Of a DNA stretch of 64,000 bases, positions 35,145-46,614 are shown piece after piece. Source of the stretch: Dactylorhiza incarnata. Taxonomy: Eukaryota > Streptophyta > Magnoliopsida > Asparagales > Orchidaceae. The translations under genes were made by a program, and so were the position numbers. Position 1 is the stretch's first letter. Each line of letters starts with the position of its first letter. Location of the stretch: positions 16,906,001 to 16,970,000 of the forward strand of contig JAWHQI010000019.1 in the NCBI GenBank assembly GCA_033032865.1, written 5' to 3'. Under the pieces are notes generated by a model that was not told the origin of the DNA, did no database searches, and worked only from the letters and a program-made list of their open reading frames with translations.

Positions 35145-38100
35145 TTAAGGATAGAACCGTTTGAGATCGTCACCGCTCCAAGTGCGCGAAATGTCTTCTC
35201 CCTCGCTTGTTTGGAGGCGGTAAGCCCCACTTTTTAATACCTCCTTGACGATGAAAGGTCCAGCCCAATTAGGATTTAGCTTCCTGACATTGCCTGTTCG
35301 GGCTGCTGCATCAACCTTTTTTAGCACAACGTTGCCAATCGCAAAATGCTTTACCCTGACATTTTTGTCAAAGTACTTTGCCATCCTCCTCTTAACTTCT
35401 TCTTGTCTGATTGTTGCCTCGTCTTGAAGTTCTTCGATCAGATCCAGGCTATACTTGATAGCCTCATCATTGTCTTCTATCCACGCTTCTCCTCCCTCTT
35501 TTGCATACACGACTCTTGGAGTGACTACCTCAAACTCTACAGGCACAACAGCTTCCGAGCCATGAGATAATTTGAATGGTGTATCCCCGGTAGCTGAAGA
35601 CGGGGTAATACGAAGGGTCCAGAGAATGGAAGGAAGTTGATCTGCCCAATTTCCCCTTTGATTCAAAACCCTTTTCATCAGGAGCTGCTGGATTTGCCTG
35701 TTTGCTGCTTCTACTTGGCCGTTTGTCCTTGGATAATGTACTGAGGCAAATCGAAGATCAATTCCCACCTGATCACAAAAGTTTATCATCTTCGGATTAT
35801 TGAACTGTGGACTATTATCAGTGACAATTGCTAGCGGAATTCCATGACGGCAGACTATTTCTCCCCAGATGAAGTTTCTGACAATTTGGGTTGTAGTTTT
35901 TGCCAGCGCTTTCGCCTCAATCCACTTGCTGAAATAGTCGATCATTACAATGATAAAACGACGCTGGCTGTTGGATATTGGGAAAGGTCCAATAAGATCC
36001 ATCCCCCATACTGCGAAGGGCCATGGCGCAGTTATTGATCTGAGTGACTGAGCAGGCAAATGCTGAAGAGGAGCAAACTTTTGGCACTGAACACACCGCT
36101 TGGCAAATGCCTCAGCATCCTTCCTCATGGTTGGCCAAAAATACCCCTGCCTTAAGATTCTCTTCTCTAGGGTCTTCGCTCCCGAGTGACTACCGCACTC
36201 CCCGGAATGAACTTCCTGAAGTATGGTTGGGACTTCATCCTCCGAAACACATCGTGCTGAGGGAGAAATCAAAGTTTTTCTGTAGAGAACTCCCGCTATC
36301 AGATAATAATATGCCGCTTTCCTTTTGAATCTTCTCCGATCTTTGATGGAATGGTGGAACTCCCCCTTTGATAGGAATAGCTCGTAAGGATCCTTCCATG
36401 AAGGATTATGATCAATTTGCATGAGTTCTGCCTCATCTATTGCCGGATGAAAAAGTTCAAAGGTCACTCCCCCTGATGGAAGACCGAACTTCGACAATTC
36501 ATCTGCCTCCTCATTTTGCGTTCTTGGGATGTGCTCGATAATAAATGACTTGAATCTTCCGATTTCCTTTTTGGCTAATAGCAGATATTTTCGCAGAATC
36601 GGATCCCTTGTCTCATAATTCCCCAAGACCTGGGAGGCCACCACCAGTGAATCGGTTCTAACATGTACATATTCTATGCCCAGCTCTTTCGCAAGCCTTA
36701 GCCCAGCCAGAAGTGCTTCATATTCTGCCTGGTTATTTCTAACTGGAAAGAAGAACATGATAGCTTGCTCCAGCCTGATGCCATTTGGGCTGATCAACAC
36801 TACTACGGCTCCCACGGAGTTTCTGCCAGAAGCCCCATCCACATAAATGATCCAAGCCAGAGGAGATTGTACCACTTGTTCAGGACTAAGCTCTGTTGTA
36901 TCTACCAAGAAGTCTGCCAAGATTTGTGCTTTGATTGCTGTCTGGGGGATGTACGATATCTCAAATTCACTTAGTTCAATAGCCCATTTTGCCAACCTCC
37001 CTGAATGATCCGGCTTTTCAAGAATATTTTTTAAAGGATGATCTGTAATAACTTGGACGGAATGAGCCTGAAAATAAGGGTGAAGCCTTCGCGCGGACAT
37101 AACTAAGGCCAAGGCCAGTTTCTCTAGGATCGAATATCTGGTTTCTGCATCCTTAAGGATGTGGCTGACATAGTATATTGGAAACTGCCTCCTCTTTTCT
37201 TCCCGAACGAGGACAGAAATCACCGCATCTGGTCCGACTCCCAGATATAAGAATAGCTTTTCTCCCTCACGGGGACTTTGGAGTAGTGGAGTCGAAGTTA
37301 ACTGTTCCTTCAGCTGCTCGAAAGCCTTGTTACACTACTCGCTCCATTCGAACTTTGATCCCCCTCGCAATGTTTAAAAGAATGGGGCACTTTTATCTCC
37401 GGATTTGGAGATAAACTTGCTCAATCCTGCCAATCTTCCCCCAAGTTGTTGAACTTCTTTAGTATTTCGAGGAGGGGTCATATCAAGGATGGCCTTTACC
37501 TTATCTGGATTTGGTGCAAGGCCATCAGGAGTTAAGAGATGCCCAAGAAATTATCCTTTGCTTAACCCGAACACACATTTCAATGGGTTTAATTTTAACT
37601 TGAACCTCCGTAGAGTAGCGAACGTCTCTACGAGGTCTTCCAAGTGCAATGAGAATGTTTTACTTTTGAGAAGAAGGTCATCAACGTAAACTTCGAAATT
37701 CCTGCCCTTTTGATGTTTAAAGACGGTATCAATCATTCTTTGGTATGTTGCGCCCGCATTTTTAAGACCGAAGGGCATTATGAGATAGCAGTAACACCCA
37801 TCGTTTGTGATAAATGAGGTTTGCGGGATGTCAGGTTTGTGCATTTTAATTTGATGATACCCGAAAAAGGCATCGAGGAAACTCATAAAACCATACCCAA
37901 CCGCGGAATCAACTAAGACATCTATCTGAGGCAAAGGGTAACAATCTTTAGGGCACGCTTTATTAAGTTTGGTGAAGTCCACGCACATGCGCCACTTCCC
38001 ACCAGATTTCTTAACCATTACAACATTCGACATCCACGTGGGATATTGAATCTCAGAAATGAAACCCTCTTTTAGGAGTTTGGAAACCTCCTCTCTGATG

Positions 38101-39053
38101 GGCAACGCCAGCTTGGTCGCCACTTCTCTCTTCTTTTGCTGGACGGGCTTGAATTCAGGAGACACATTTAGATGATGACAAGCCACGTCCGGATCCACTC
38201 CTGGCATATCCTCCGCTGACCAAGCGAAGATATCCAGGTTTTCCAACAGGCAGGAGATTAGCTCCATTTTCTCCTCCTCTGGCAACTCAGCGTTGATGAC
38301 CAGCTTCTTTTCTGCTCCTTTAGTAATAGGAACTTCTTGGGTCGCTTGGGCAGGTTCCAAGAGAGCCCCTTCTCGATCTTTTTCTTCCTCGGCGGCCTCT
38401 GGAGACTCAGCAATCTCCAAAGCCTCAGCCACGGCCTCGGGAAGCGGAACGTCGGTGATCATGTTGACAGTTTGGACGTAGCACTCCCGAGCCACCTTTG
38501 GGTTGCTCCTGACCCGATACTGCTTTCCTTCTGCCGCGAACTTGAGGGCAAGGTGAAAGGTCGACACTACTACCCTATATGCATTGAGAATCGGCCTTCC
38601 GAAGATGGCACAGTAGTTGCTCGGGGCATCCACTACCACAAAATTGATTAACTTTATTACTCCTCCAAGAGAGACCAGGAGCTTTACTGAGACCTCTACT
38701 TCCTTCCTTCCCCCAGAAAAGCCATAGAGGGGCCCGTCGGTGGAAAGCAAAGACTTTCCGGTCTTCAGGGCCTCGAAAGTCGGGCGGAAAAGGAGATTGA
38801 CGGAGCTGTCGGTATCAATCAGAATCTTGTGGACTGTATAGTTTTCGATGACGGCCTTGATGACCACCACATCGTCGAAAGGATTAGCATTGGGGGGAAG
38901 GTCATCCTGACCAAATGTGACAATAGTGCTTTCGGGAGGAGAACTTGTAGTAGCTGCCACTTCCTGCTTTAGAACTCTCGCAATGCTGGATTTGCGAGAT
39001 GATTCCGCTCCAGCTCCTCCATGAATACAATAGATGTCCCCTAAGGGCCCCAC
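35145..39053 (-). pseudogene. Element B pol: protease, RT, RNase H, archaeal RNase H, integrase
   Basis: One minus-strand frame from 39053 to 35145. Order: protease (ILIDTDSS near 38810, where D-[NT]-G is expected, so the catalytic Gly is Asp); RT with FLDAFFGYHQI and YVDD (near 37690); RT-linked RNase H; the second, archaeal-type RNase H (YVDGASG...NNQAEYEALLAGL, near 36850-36690); integrase with an HHCC zinc site (near 36200-36080), Asp in WGMDLIGP, Asp in VTDNSPQF and Glu in NGQVEAAN; and a C-terminal domain ending LKRFYP. Stops at 37551-37553, near 37376 and near 37337 break the RT-RNase H junction. The remaining 692 codons of RNase H and integrase are open. Putative pol start upstream is uncertain. 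Confidence 0.92.
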
Positions 39054-39547
39054 ATCTTTGACTTCGACGCATTATGTAGAAGGATGGATGCCATCATAGC
39101 AGCCGGCGTCTTCGACGTCGGCACATTCCCAGGTTACTTCTACTGTTTCTTTCTCTTTTCTCTTCTCGGCAGTTGGTTCAGCAGTTGTATCTTTCCGAAC
39201 TAGACCCCGGAGCTTTCCTTCTCCCAGGAGTCTCTCTATCAGCAAACGAAGGGACCGACAGTCTTCGGTTAGATGCCCCCTTCTTTATGATATTCACAAT
39301 AAAGGTTCGGATTTCGATTGCGGATATCTGACTTCAGAGGAGCAGGCCTTTTGAAATCTGGCCTCTTTTGTAGAATCTGGACTACTTCGTCCATGGTGAC
39401 GTTTAAGGGAGTGAATGACTCTTGCGAGTCATCATATTGAGTGGATGGAATGACTGGAGGTGGTTGCGCGGTGTACTATTGTAAGTATACCGGCATGATT
39501 TGCGGAAGAGGAGCAGATGGAGCGGGAGCGATGGCCAAAGGTTGTTT
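39054..39547 (-). pseudogene. Element B gag-protease linker with zinc-knuckle remnant
   Basis: Between the gag stop and the pol frame. A CEYHK-type zinc-knuckle remnant can be read near 39290-39305 in a shifted frame, and stops occur near 39475 and 39072. In an intact relative this would join gag to protease. Confidence 0.55.
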
Positions 39548-40747
39548 CTAATCTTGAAACCGTTGATTGCCCATGAATGGTTGCTTATTTTTGTAATTTC
39601 TCCCCCTTTGGGAACGGGGTTCAAAGTGTGACTGATTCGATGGAGGATGATGGAAGGACGCATTTGACTGCTCCTTGTCGCTTACCAGCTTTGCGACGTA
39701 GCCTGGATTACTCTTCTCTCCTCTGATAAACATATTTGCCAAACTCATCATCTCTTGATAAGTCCTAGGCTCCCTTATATTTGCTTCAAATTTTAAGGTG
39801 CCCTCCTTCAAACCATGAATGAGGGTAACCCTGTACAACTCGGGATCCACATTTTGGACCTCCATGATCTCTTTCTGGAAGTGGTCTACAAAACGAGCCC
39901 ACGTCTCGTCTTCCCGCTGTTTTATATCGAAAAGGCCCGCCGGGCCACTCTTTCTCTTCCTCGAGATAGAGAATCTCAGCAGGAATTCCCTTCGCAACTC
40001 AGCGAAACAACGGATTGACCTGGGGTGCAATCCGTCAAACCACTCTCTTGCTTGTCCTTCAAAGGAGGTCACAAGAAGCTTGCACTTGGTCGCATCAATT
40101 AAGGTTCTAAGAGCGATGGCTGACTCGAAGGCTTGTAAATGAACCGTGGGATCTGTATCCCCATTGAAAGCTGGCAGGCGAGGCTCTCTGAAATTATTAG
40201 GGGCAGGCTCCCCTCTGACTTCGTCCACAAAGGGAGAAGTTTCTTCCATATCTTCATATAGTGGAGTAGGATAATAAGCCGCCGGAGCTGCGGCTATTCG
40301 CGGACAAGCCGCCTGATAAGAGGACCGGGCGGCAGCTTCTGGCGGGTAGGAGTGATGAATAGGAACTTCAGGCGGGTAGGAAAGGCGGGCAGCGTGAGAA
40401 GCCGCCCCGTGGAAATCAAGGGCCCGAGCCGGCATGCTGTGCGCGGCTTCCTGATAGAAGCTTTGCCTAGCCGCAAAGCCTTCTTGCTGGGGCTGGAAGT
40501 TAGCGGCTTGTGGTAGCGGGTAAGGAGGAGGTGGAGGAGGGACCGGGGTCACCGCCTGATTAGCCGCGGTTTGTTGTGGAACTAGCCGCTCGGTTAGCAT
40601 TGTTATAGTCTGGCTGATCGCTTCAAGTCGTTGATCAGTGACCCTCTGAGCCCGCTCGGCTTCTCTCCTGGATTGCTCCAAGGCTTCCCACAAAGAATCC
40701 TCGCTGTGATCGGAGCGGTCTCCAGGGGGGAACTTGCGGTCTGACAT
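39548..40747 (-). CDS. Element B gag, open but cut before its zinc knuckle
   Basis: 399 aa starting 50 bases inside the right LTR, the first ATG in the sense direction. It has a charged N-terminus, a Pro/Ala/Tyr-rich linker, and a retrotransposon gag domain at about residues 190-330 with the AREWFDGL...ELRREFLLRFS core. It ends at TAG 39548-39550, after which related sequence continues in frame for about 24 codons, so the stop is probably a mutation that removes the nucleocapsid part. Confidence 0.85.
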   Translation of the reverse strand: MSDRKFPPGDRSDHSEDSLWEALEQSRREAERAQRVTDQRLEAISQTITMLTERLVPQQTAANQAVTPVPPPPPPYPLPQAANFQPQQEGFAARQSFYQEAAHSMPARALDFHGAASHAARLSYPPEVPIHHSYPPEAAARSSYQAACPRIAAAPAAYYPTPLYEDMEETSPFVDEVRGEPAPNNFREPRLPAFNGDTDPTVHLQAFESAIALRTLIDATKCKLLVTSFEGQAREWFDGLHPRSIRCFAELRREFLLRFSISRKRKSGPAGLFDIKQREDETWARFVDHFQKEIMEVQNVDPELYRVTLIHGLKEGTLKFEANIREPRTYQEMMSLANMFIRGEKSNPGYVAKLVSDKEQSNASFHHPPSNQSHFEPRSQRGRNYKNKQPFMGNQRFQD

Positions 40748-40796
40748 TGTAGTGAGGATTTCACCGACAATCCACGATCTGAAGGTCGCGTGTTTT

Positions 40797-41564
40797 TGTT
40801 GAGTCCGAAATCACACCTCCGATGGAAATCGGAGGCTGCGGGTTGCCGGTTACTTTTTAGGTGGGAAAAATGGGACCGCTAGCAGCGGTCAAGGCCAGAC
40901 TTCGCCCGTCACGGCGAATGCCACTCCTGTGATGGGCTTTCCTTTGATTAAAATGGGGCGGTTACAAATGCAGAAAAGAGAAACTGGCCGGTCAGACAGT
41001 CCGCAAGACGGAAAACACGAGTCCGCAGCTCAAACAAGCGAGCTCCTGGATTCGAGTCTGTGTGTCCCTTGGGAACAGTACCGCCCCCTATTTATAGGCT
41101 CGGGGGCCTGCCCGAACAGGCAGGGATAAAATTACCGCCTGCCTGGGTACAGGAGAAATGGGCAGGCGGTGACGGGATACAAAAAGAAGGAAAAGAAAGA
41201 AGCCGCGCGACTTGGCGGCTTGCCCTTTCGACCTGTCTGACTAGAGGCTGAGGATGACACGACCAAGGCGACGATGCAATCCGGGCAGTCTTCGTCTTGA
41301 GACCGCGGCTTGTTCTTTGATCCCGAACCTTGGCTTGTCTCTATGGCACAATCCGCCCGGTCTCCGACTTGAGACCGCGACTTGTCCTGTTGGACTTGGG
41401 CCTGGATTATCTTTAGTACTTGAGGGCGATCTGAATTATGTCAGGCCGCCCGACCTGTACTAGTTGGTGTTGATGGACCTTGTATAACCTGAGCCGGGCG
41501 ACTTGGATCCGCAAACCGCACGGTCTGCGAGTAATCCTCTTGAAAGCTGTCTTCCGGGAAAACA
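40797..41564 (-). repeat. Element B 5' LTR (right copy)
   Basis: 768 bp, partner of 28049-28816. In the minus direction it drives gag-pol: a CTATAAATAGG box lies at 41088-41098. The sequence next to its inner end does not match the initiator-Met site, and I cannot name the primer tRNA. Confidence 0.9.
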
Positions 41565-41569
41565 CAATG

Positions 41570-42558
41570 ATGGTTTCCCCTAATTTTGAGCCAGCAATTC
41601 CAAGTATCCCACTAGCATCGGCGGTAGCACTTAGGGCCTGGCGCTAGCGATGATAGCGCAATTACGGGAGCACATATGGAAGGCGATAGCGCCTGGCGGT
41701 AGCCGATAGCGTAGGCGGTAGTGACGCACACAGTTGGCAAGGAGGAATTGTTTCCTCGGATTGAAGATTCTGCCACGCAAAACATGTCCTAATATGGGAT
41801 AGCGCCGGCGGTAGCGCTAGCGCAGGCGCTAGCGCTGAGGCTATATAAAGGACCCATTGGCTTCGTCTTCCTCACTCTTCTACAACTCTAAATTCCAGAA
41901 CTTCGTGTCATATCATAGAGAGGAAATTTCAGAGAGATACTCCCACCAAAAGCTTAGAGAGAATTTCTGAAGGAGGACTTCTTCACGCTTCATCCGACCA
42001 GTGACCGCTTCAACAATGCTTATACTACAGCGGTCCAATGTCTCCAACTTCAGAAGTTCTTAGAGAGAGTTTTTATTATTGATGTTTTTATATTCACATC
42101 TTTATTCTTGTAATCGTTAGTGAATTCGCCTCGTGTTGGCGAATAGGTCTGGGTAGGACTTAGGGCAGAAATTCACCTCGTGTTGGCGACTAGGTCTCGG
42201 GTGTAGGTCTAGGGGGTGCTCGAGGCCATATCCGGGGAAGGGTTGGCTAGAGCGGCTTGAGGCCGTATCCGGGGAAGGATCGGCTAAAGCCAATCGGTTC
42301 GTGGGGATACGAGTCGGTATAGAAAACAAAAAGAGTCTTTTTATTAGCTTTGATTTCTAGCTTCGATAAGAGATCAAGTTTTGTAATCATGCTTCTCAAG
42401 TTAATAAAATCATGTCTTTACTTTTACTTCACATGATTTGTCTTGATCTTCTCTAGTTTAATAATCAAAGCTTTTCCAAAGTTATTCAAAATATATTATA
42501 AGTTTTTAAAACCCTTATTCACCCCCCCCCCCCTCTAAGGGCACCTACCGATCCAACA
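41570..42558 (+). repeat. Element A 3' LTR, right fragment
   Basis: Resumes after element B and its flank CAATG (41565-41569), and ends GATCCAACA at 42558. It keeps the GCGCTAGC-rich block, TATATAAA at 41842-41849 and a C homopolymer near 42521-42533. Confidence 0.92.
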
Positions 42559-42563
42559 CAAGG
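42559..42563. other. Target site duplication, right, of element A
   Basis: CAAGG, the exact partner of 20446-20450. Confidence 0.92.
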
Positions 42564-43712
42564 TGGTGGGTCCTTAGTGTCGATAGTCATTGCACCGACG
42601 TTGATACTCGGGCTCGGCAAGTGTGGAATTTGCACGTAGCCATAAAAGTCTGGTGGTCCAGCCAGTAAGAGTACGCAGAAGCTCTACGGTTTTGCGTTGA
42701 GGCGTACGATAGGTCTATGTTAGGTAGTGCATATACCAACCTAGAGGTGGGCGAGGCCCAACCCACCGCTTCCTTTTGCCACTACGGGAGTATCCTGGGA
42801 GTCTTGCTAGCTCCAAAAAGGGGGAACTAAAGGTCTGTGCGCATAGAGTCGAAGTGGGTGAGTTGCACTTGTATGAACATAGCATAACTGCATACCTTGC
42901 CTGTCATAGCATAAACATTGCATTTCAACCCCTACCCCTATCGTATAAGTCAGTTATGGGACTTCTTATATGATAGGCCTTGCTAAACGACCCCTTGGTC
43001 TATAAGTTTGTGTGGGCATTCCTATAAATCAATGGTTACTTTACTGTTACTATTGTCTTTACTTTCTGCACTTTACTTACTCTTTACCTTCTCTTGCTAT
43101 GCTTATTAACTCTTTCATTTATGTATATATATACTTGAGTAGTGGTAGAACTCTTCCTGTAGAATATACCCTGTCATCTGCTTTTGCTATTACCCCTTGT
43201 TTGTCCTCTGCTTCATCCTTCCCGCTCGGTGCCTAGGAGTCACCGGGGGAGGGGTGGGGGATTGGCTTAGTCTTTTTGACTAACGGTCGGTGGACCTTAT
43301 CATTTTAGGAGACCGCGGCGATGGAGCAGCGCCAGAGGCCGGTGCAGATGGAGGTGGGGCAGTCTAGCACGGGAGCACCGATGACAGGATTCGTGAGTGG
43401 CTATTAGTTCTAGATTTTTTTTTGCTTCCGCGAATGAATTGGTAGTGAGGCTTGATGTATCGGGCAGGAGCCCTTGTTATCTCTTTCTTTATTTCAGTTA
43501 CATTTATGTGGACATCTCTTCGTGGATGTATGACTTTTCTATGTGATGTGGACTTGGCTTTCTTTTAGCTTGTTTTTCTTTGCTTCTTCGTGATCGATTT
43601 GGCCGGCAGTATCGGGGTTTTGTAGTGGCGACCTTCCCGAGCGAGGGTGTCACCACAAAGAGGCGGTTCTGGGCCTAAGACCCAGTTGTTTGAAAAAAAA
43701 TGGGGTCTTACA
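42564..43712 (+). mobile_element. Chromovirus LTR3, right part
   Basis: Collinear with LTR1 from about 1490 to 2635; ends TGGGGTCTTACA at 43712. What follows is not a primer site but another LTR, so this is the right end of the chromovirus array. Confidence 0.88.
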
Positions 43713-44823
43713 GTTAGCACTACCGTTGGCGCTAGCATAAATGCAAATAATTGACGGGAAGGAAACAATGGAGAAAAAGGAATGATTTGCGGGATACATA
43801 TTTAGCGTGCTCTACCACGGCGCGGCATGTCTACCGCCCAGCGGTAGCTTTTGGAATCCTCCCGTCTAGATGTGATTGAGGAGCAAATGTGGAAGGGGAT
43901 ATTGGATGAAGGAAGTTTATCTCGCTATCGCGGAGCGTTAGCAATACCGTGATGCGCTAGGCGGAGTTCAAAGTTTGGCGCTCAAAAGCTGCCTAAGCTG
44001 CCACGATCTGTGAGCTTGATCATTGCCTAATGTGGCTACCGCGGGGCGGTAGAACTACCACAGGCGGTAGCGGCTGATTCTATTTAAAGACACGCGCTTC
44101 CTCCGTTGTTGCTTGCTATTACAGAACGATTGAAGCCATATATTCAGAGCACTCGTGAAAGCCTTCCCCAAGCAGCTCGAAGAACTCCGTCAACGTTCAT
44201 GAATGCAAATAACTTGAAGACCGATCCGATCGCATCTACATCGACATCAAGTTCTTCTTTTGAGGGAGTTTTTAGTTTTTGTTTTGTTTTAGTTTCTAAT
44301 TATAACCTTTATATCTTTTGTTCGGTAGAGGAATTCGCCACACGGCGACTAGGGCCTTACGGGACTAGGGGAAATTCGCCTCACGTTGGCGCCTAGGTCT
44401 AGGGTGTAGATCTAGGGAGTGCTCGAGGCCTTTCCGGTGAGGGAAGGGCTAGAGCGGCTTGAGGCCATATCTGGTGAGAGATAGGCTAGAGCCTACCGGT
44501 CCTTTGGAGAAGGGTCGGTATAGAAAACCCAATAGAGCTTTTCATTTGTCGCCTCTTTCCAAGCATCATTGGGAAAAGATTTTGTAAACAAAATTATTTA
44601 TTGTTAATGAAAATATATCTTTCTTCATCTCTGTTTCGTGATCTCTGATTTTCATTTCTATAACATAAACAGATTTTCTCTGTCACTAACGCCGAGCGGT
44701 AACACTACCGTTCGCGGTAGCAACAGAGAATCGTTCTTCATTTAAATATTCTCAAAAATCTTAGAACCCTTATTCACCCCCCCCCCCCCCCCCCCACCTC
44801 TAAGGGTGTATACAGATCCAACA
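43713..44823 (+). mobile_element. Second Sirevirus-type LTR, right part
   Basis: Same plan as element A's LTR but strongly diverged: GCGCTAGC/GCGGTAG-type words, then TATTTAAA at 44081-44088, GGAATTCGCC...GGCGACTAGG near 44330, a C homopolymer (44778 onward), CTCTAAGGG and a GATCCAACA end. About 740 bp separate TATA and end, against about 715 in element A. No primer site follows, so it is a 3' or solo LTR; its left end lies outside the window across the chromovirus array. Confidence 0.75.
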
Positions 44824-44897
44824 AATAATAGTTATTTGTTCTAGGGAGAACTTTGTCGTATGGAAAGTAACAGCTAAAATATTCATGGAGGCTATGT
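44824..44897. other. Short flank between two LTR fragments
   Basis: 74 bp with no recognisable element. Confidence 0.5.
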
Positions 44898-45735
44898 GTA
44901 AGACCCTCTTTTTTATGCATTCTTTCTCGGGTCTTATCGCCCAGAACCACCATCTTGCGGTTGCACCATTACTCCAAATGGTCGTCGCCACAATACGTCG
45001 ATCCTACCGATTATTCATCATCATCCAGGCCTACCATAATCACAGATATGTTAAGTAAACAAGAAGCACATGTCCACAACAATCACATATTATAAATAAT
45101 ACATGTCCAAAATGAGATAATCATAAATAGCAAAGTACTAATCAGAGTGCAGAAATAGTAATGAAGTACAACTAGGACTTAAGCCTGATCTATCAGTCTC
45201 TTCTTTGCTTCTCTCCTGGCAAAGATATAGCAATCTAAACACTCACATGGCTCGACGCCCTCAATAGCATATAACTCTGCCCTCTGTCCTGGGTAGATGT
45301 GCAGAGTAGGTAAATGACGTGTGTTACTTACCTGTGTTCTCCTAGGAGCAGCGGAGAGTCCGACTCCTGGCGAGGTCGTCGTCTCAGGTACCTCCCTCTG
45401 GTGGAGGTCGTGCACTTCCATGTCTCCTGTAATAATGAGGTCCACCGACCGTCATTCTATAAGACTCAGCATATTCCTCCCCGCCTCCACCCGCGACTCC
45501 TAGGAACCATCCGGGAGGAGGAAGCAGAGGACATAAAGGGGTAATGAATCAAGCAGGTGATAAGCGGCTAGACTAACAGGGTATAGTAAATACTAAACAA
45601 ATAAGGATAACAGTTCTATGCTAGTAGAGTATAGTATGACAACAATAAGTAAAAGGCAATGCAACTAAAAGAAGCAGGTATAATAAATAGAGAGTAGCTA
45701 CAAATGTAACTTTAAGTTATATGCACACACAAAAG
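44898..45735 (-). mobile_element. Chromovirus LTR fragment in inverted orientation
   Basis: Begins TGTAAGACCC, the complement of the chromovirus LTR terminus. It follows in reverse the segments GGCGGTTCTGGGC, the primer-proximal G-rich block and GACTAACGGTCGGTGG. It is cut at 45735 by element C. The 89-codon frame at 45179-45445 falls in LTR sequence with no coding counterpart elsewhere. Confidence 0.78.
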
Positions 45736-46614
45736 TGTTGAAACCGATTTCTCGGTCTCTTGTGGAGCTCGGGGCCCTCACCGAAATGAGGGGCAGCTAG
45801 CCCTTACCGGTCCCTCGGGAGAGGTAAGGTCGACGATTCGAGCAAAGAACAAAGACCCTAGTCTCAGCGAGGAGGTCCCTCCACTAACCCGGAAGATCGT
45901 TGAGCGCTTCCCCTCCCAAGCCAAAGCTAAGACTCGGGCACCTTGGAGAGCTAGAGAGCCCAAACCAAAGCGACCTAGGGAGAGAAGAGCTCAAAGATAA
46001 TGAACCGGTCTTCCTCCAAGGTGCCCTTCACGGTCTATTTATAGATTTTGGTTTTGTGGTCTGTCAATAGCCAACTCCCGCTGTCCGTTCTTACTATCCG
46101 CACCCCAAATTGGTCTGCTAACAGCCAAACTCCGCTGTCCGGAGGGGCTAACCGCAGACCACCAGGGGTTTTTTGGTGAAAGACCATCCCAATTACCAGC
46201 GAACCCGAGACCCTCGACCTGTTCAGCGAACCTGAGGTTCGCCAAGGCCACCTAGCGAGCTCCTTCGGCTGGCTGGCTCGCCTCTTCCCGGGCTCGCCCC
46301 CACCTGTGCTCGCCCTCGGTCGCCTGGCGAACTCCTTCGGCCGGCTGGCTCGCCTGTCTCCACGGCTCGCCCGCTGAACCACTCCTTAGCGGGTCGAGCT
46401 AGCCAAAATGGCTAAATGTACCCCAGAAATGGCTATTTGCACCCCAAGGGCCCGGACCTGCCCAGCGAGCTCCTCCGACCGGCTGGCTCGCCTCTTCTCG
46501 GGCTCGCTCCCATCTGGGCTCGCCTTCGGTCGCCTGGCGAACTCCTTCAGCCGGCTGGCTCGCCTGATCGTGCGAACTTGGAACCCCTCTCCTGGCGAAT
46601 ATCGGGGTTGTACA
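45736..46614 (-). repeat. Element C left LTR
   Basis: 879 bp from TGTTGAAACC to GTTGTACA; the right edge is set by the following CAATCCCCGC, which matches the polypurine side of element B. A TATAAATAG box on the minus strand lies at 46035-46043. It differs from the middle LTR at seven sites, all transitions, all left of 46362. Confidence 0.88.

Larger units (their letters stand above)
28049..41564 (-). mobile_element. Element B: Tat-lineage Ty3/gypsy retrotransposon, minus orientation
   Basis: 13,516 bp with two 768-bp LTRs (TGTTGAGTCC...AACA in plus reading). Gag-pol lies on the minus strand, from 40747 down to 35145. The extra archaeal-type RNase H after the normal one and the antisense genes between integrase and 3' LTR identify the Tat lineage (relatives: Retand, Grande, RIRE2). 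It is nested in element A's 3' LTR and appears younger than it. Confidence 0.92.
20451..42558 (+). mobile_element. Element A: Sirevirus-like Ty1/copia, pol-less, with element B nested in its 3' LTR
   Basis: Removing element B leaves about 8.6 kb: 1,098-bp 5' LTR, 6,390-bp internal region and about 1,099-bp 3' LTR, with CAAGG target duplications. The internal region has a gag remnant, an antisense reading frame and a long AT-rich noncoding part, but no RT, RNase H or integrase that I can find. Three polypurine-like AAAGGGGGAG tracts before the 3' LTR resemble the repeated polypurine tracts known in Sireviruses. It fits a terminal-repeat element with gag only, needing pol from elsewhere. Confidence 0.88.

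Noticed and set aside
28044..41573. CATGG/GATGG as the target duplication of element B
   Set aside because: That pairing leaves four extra bases after a non-canonical LTR end. Alignment with the uninterrupted 5' LTR of element A fits CATGG/CAATG directly beside TG...CA termini better.
45179..45445. 89-codon minus-strand gene
   Set aside because: It lies in an inverted chromovirus LTR fragment whose homologues elsewhere in the window have no corresponding frame.
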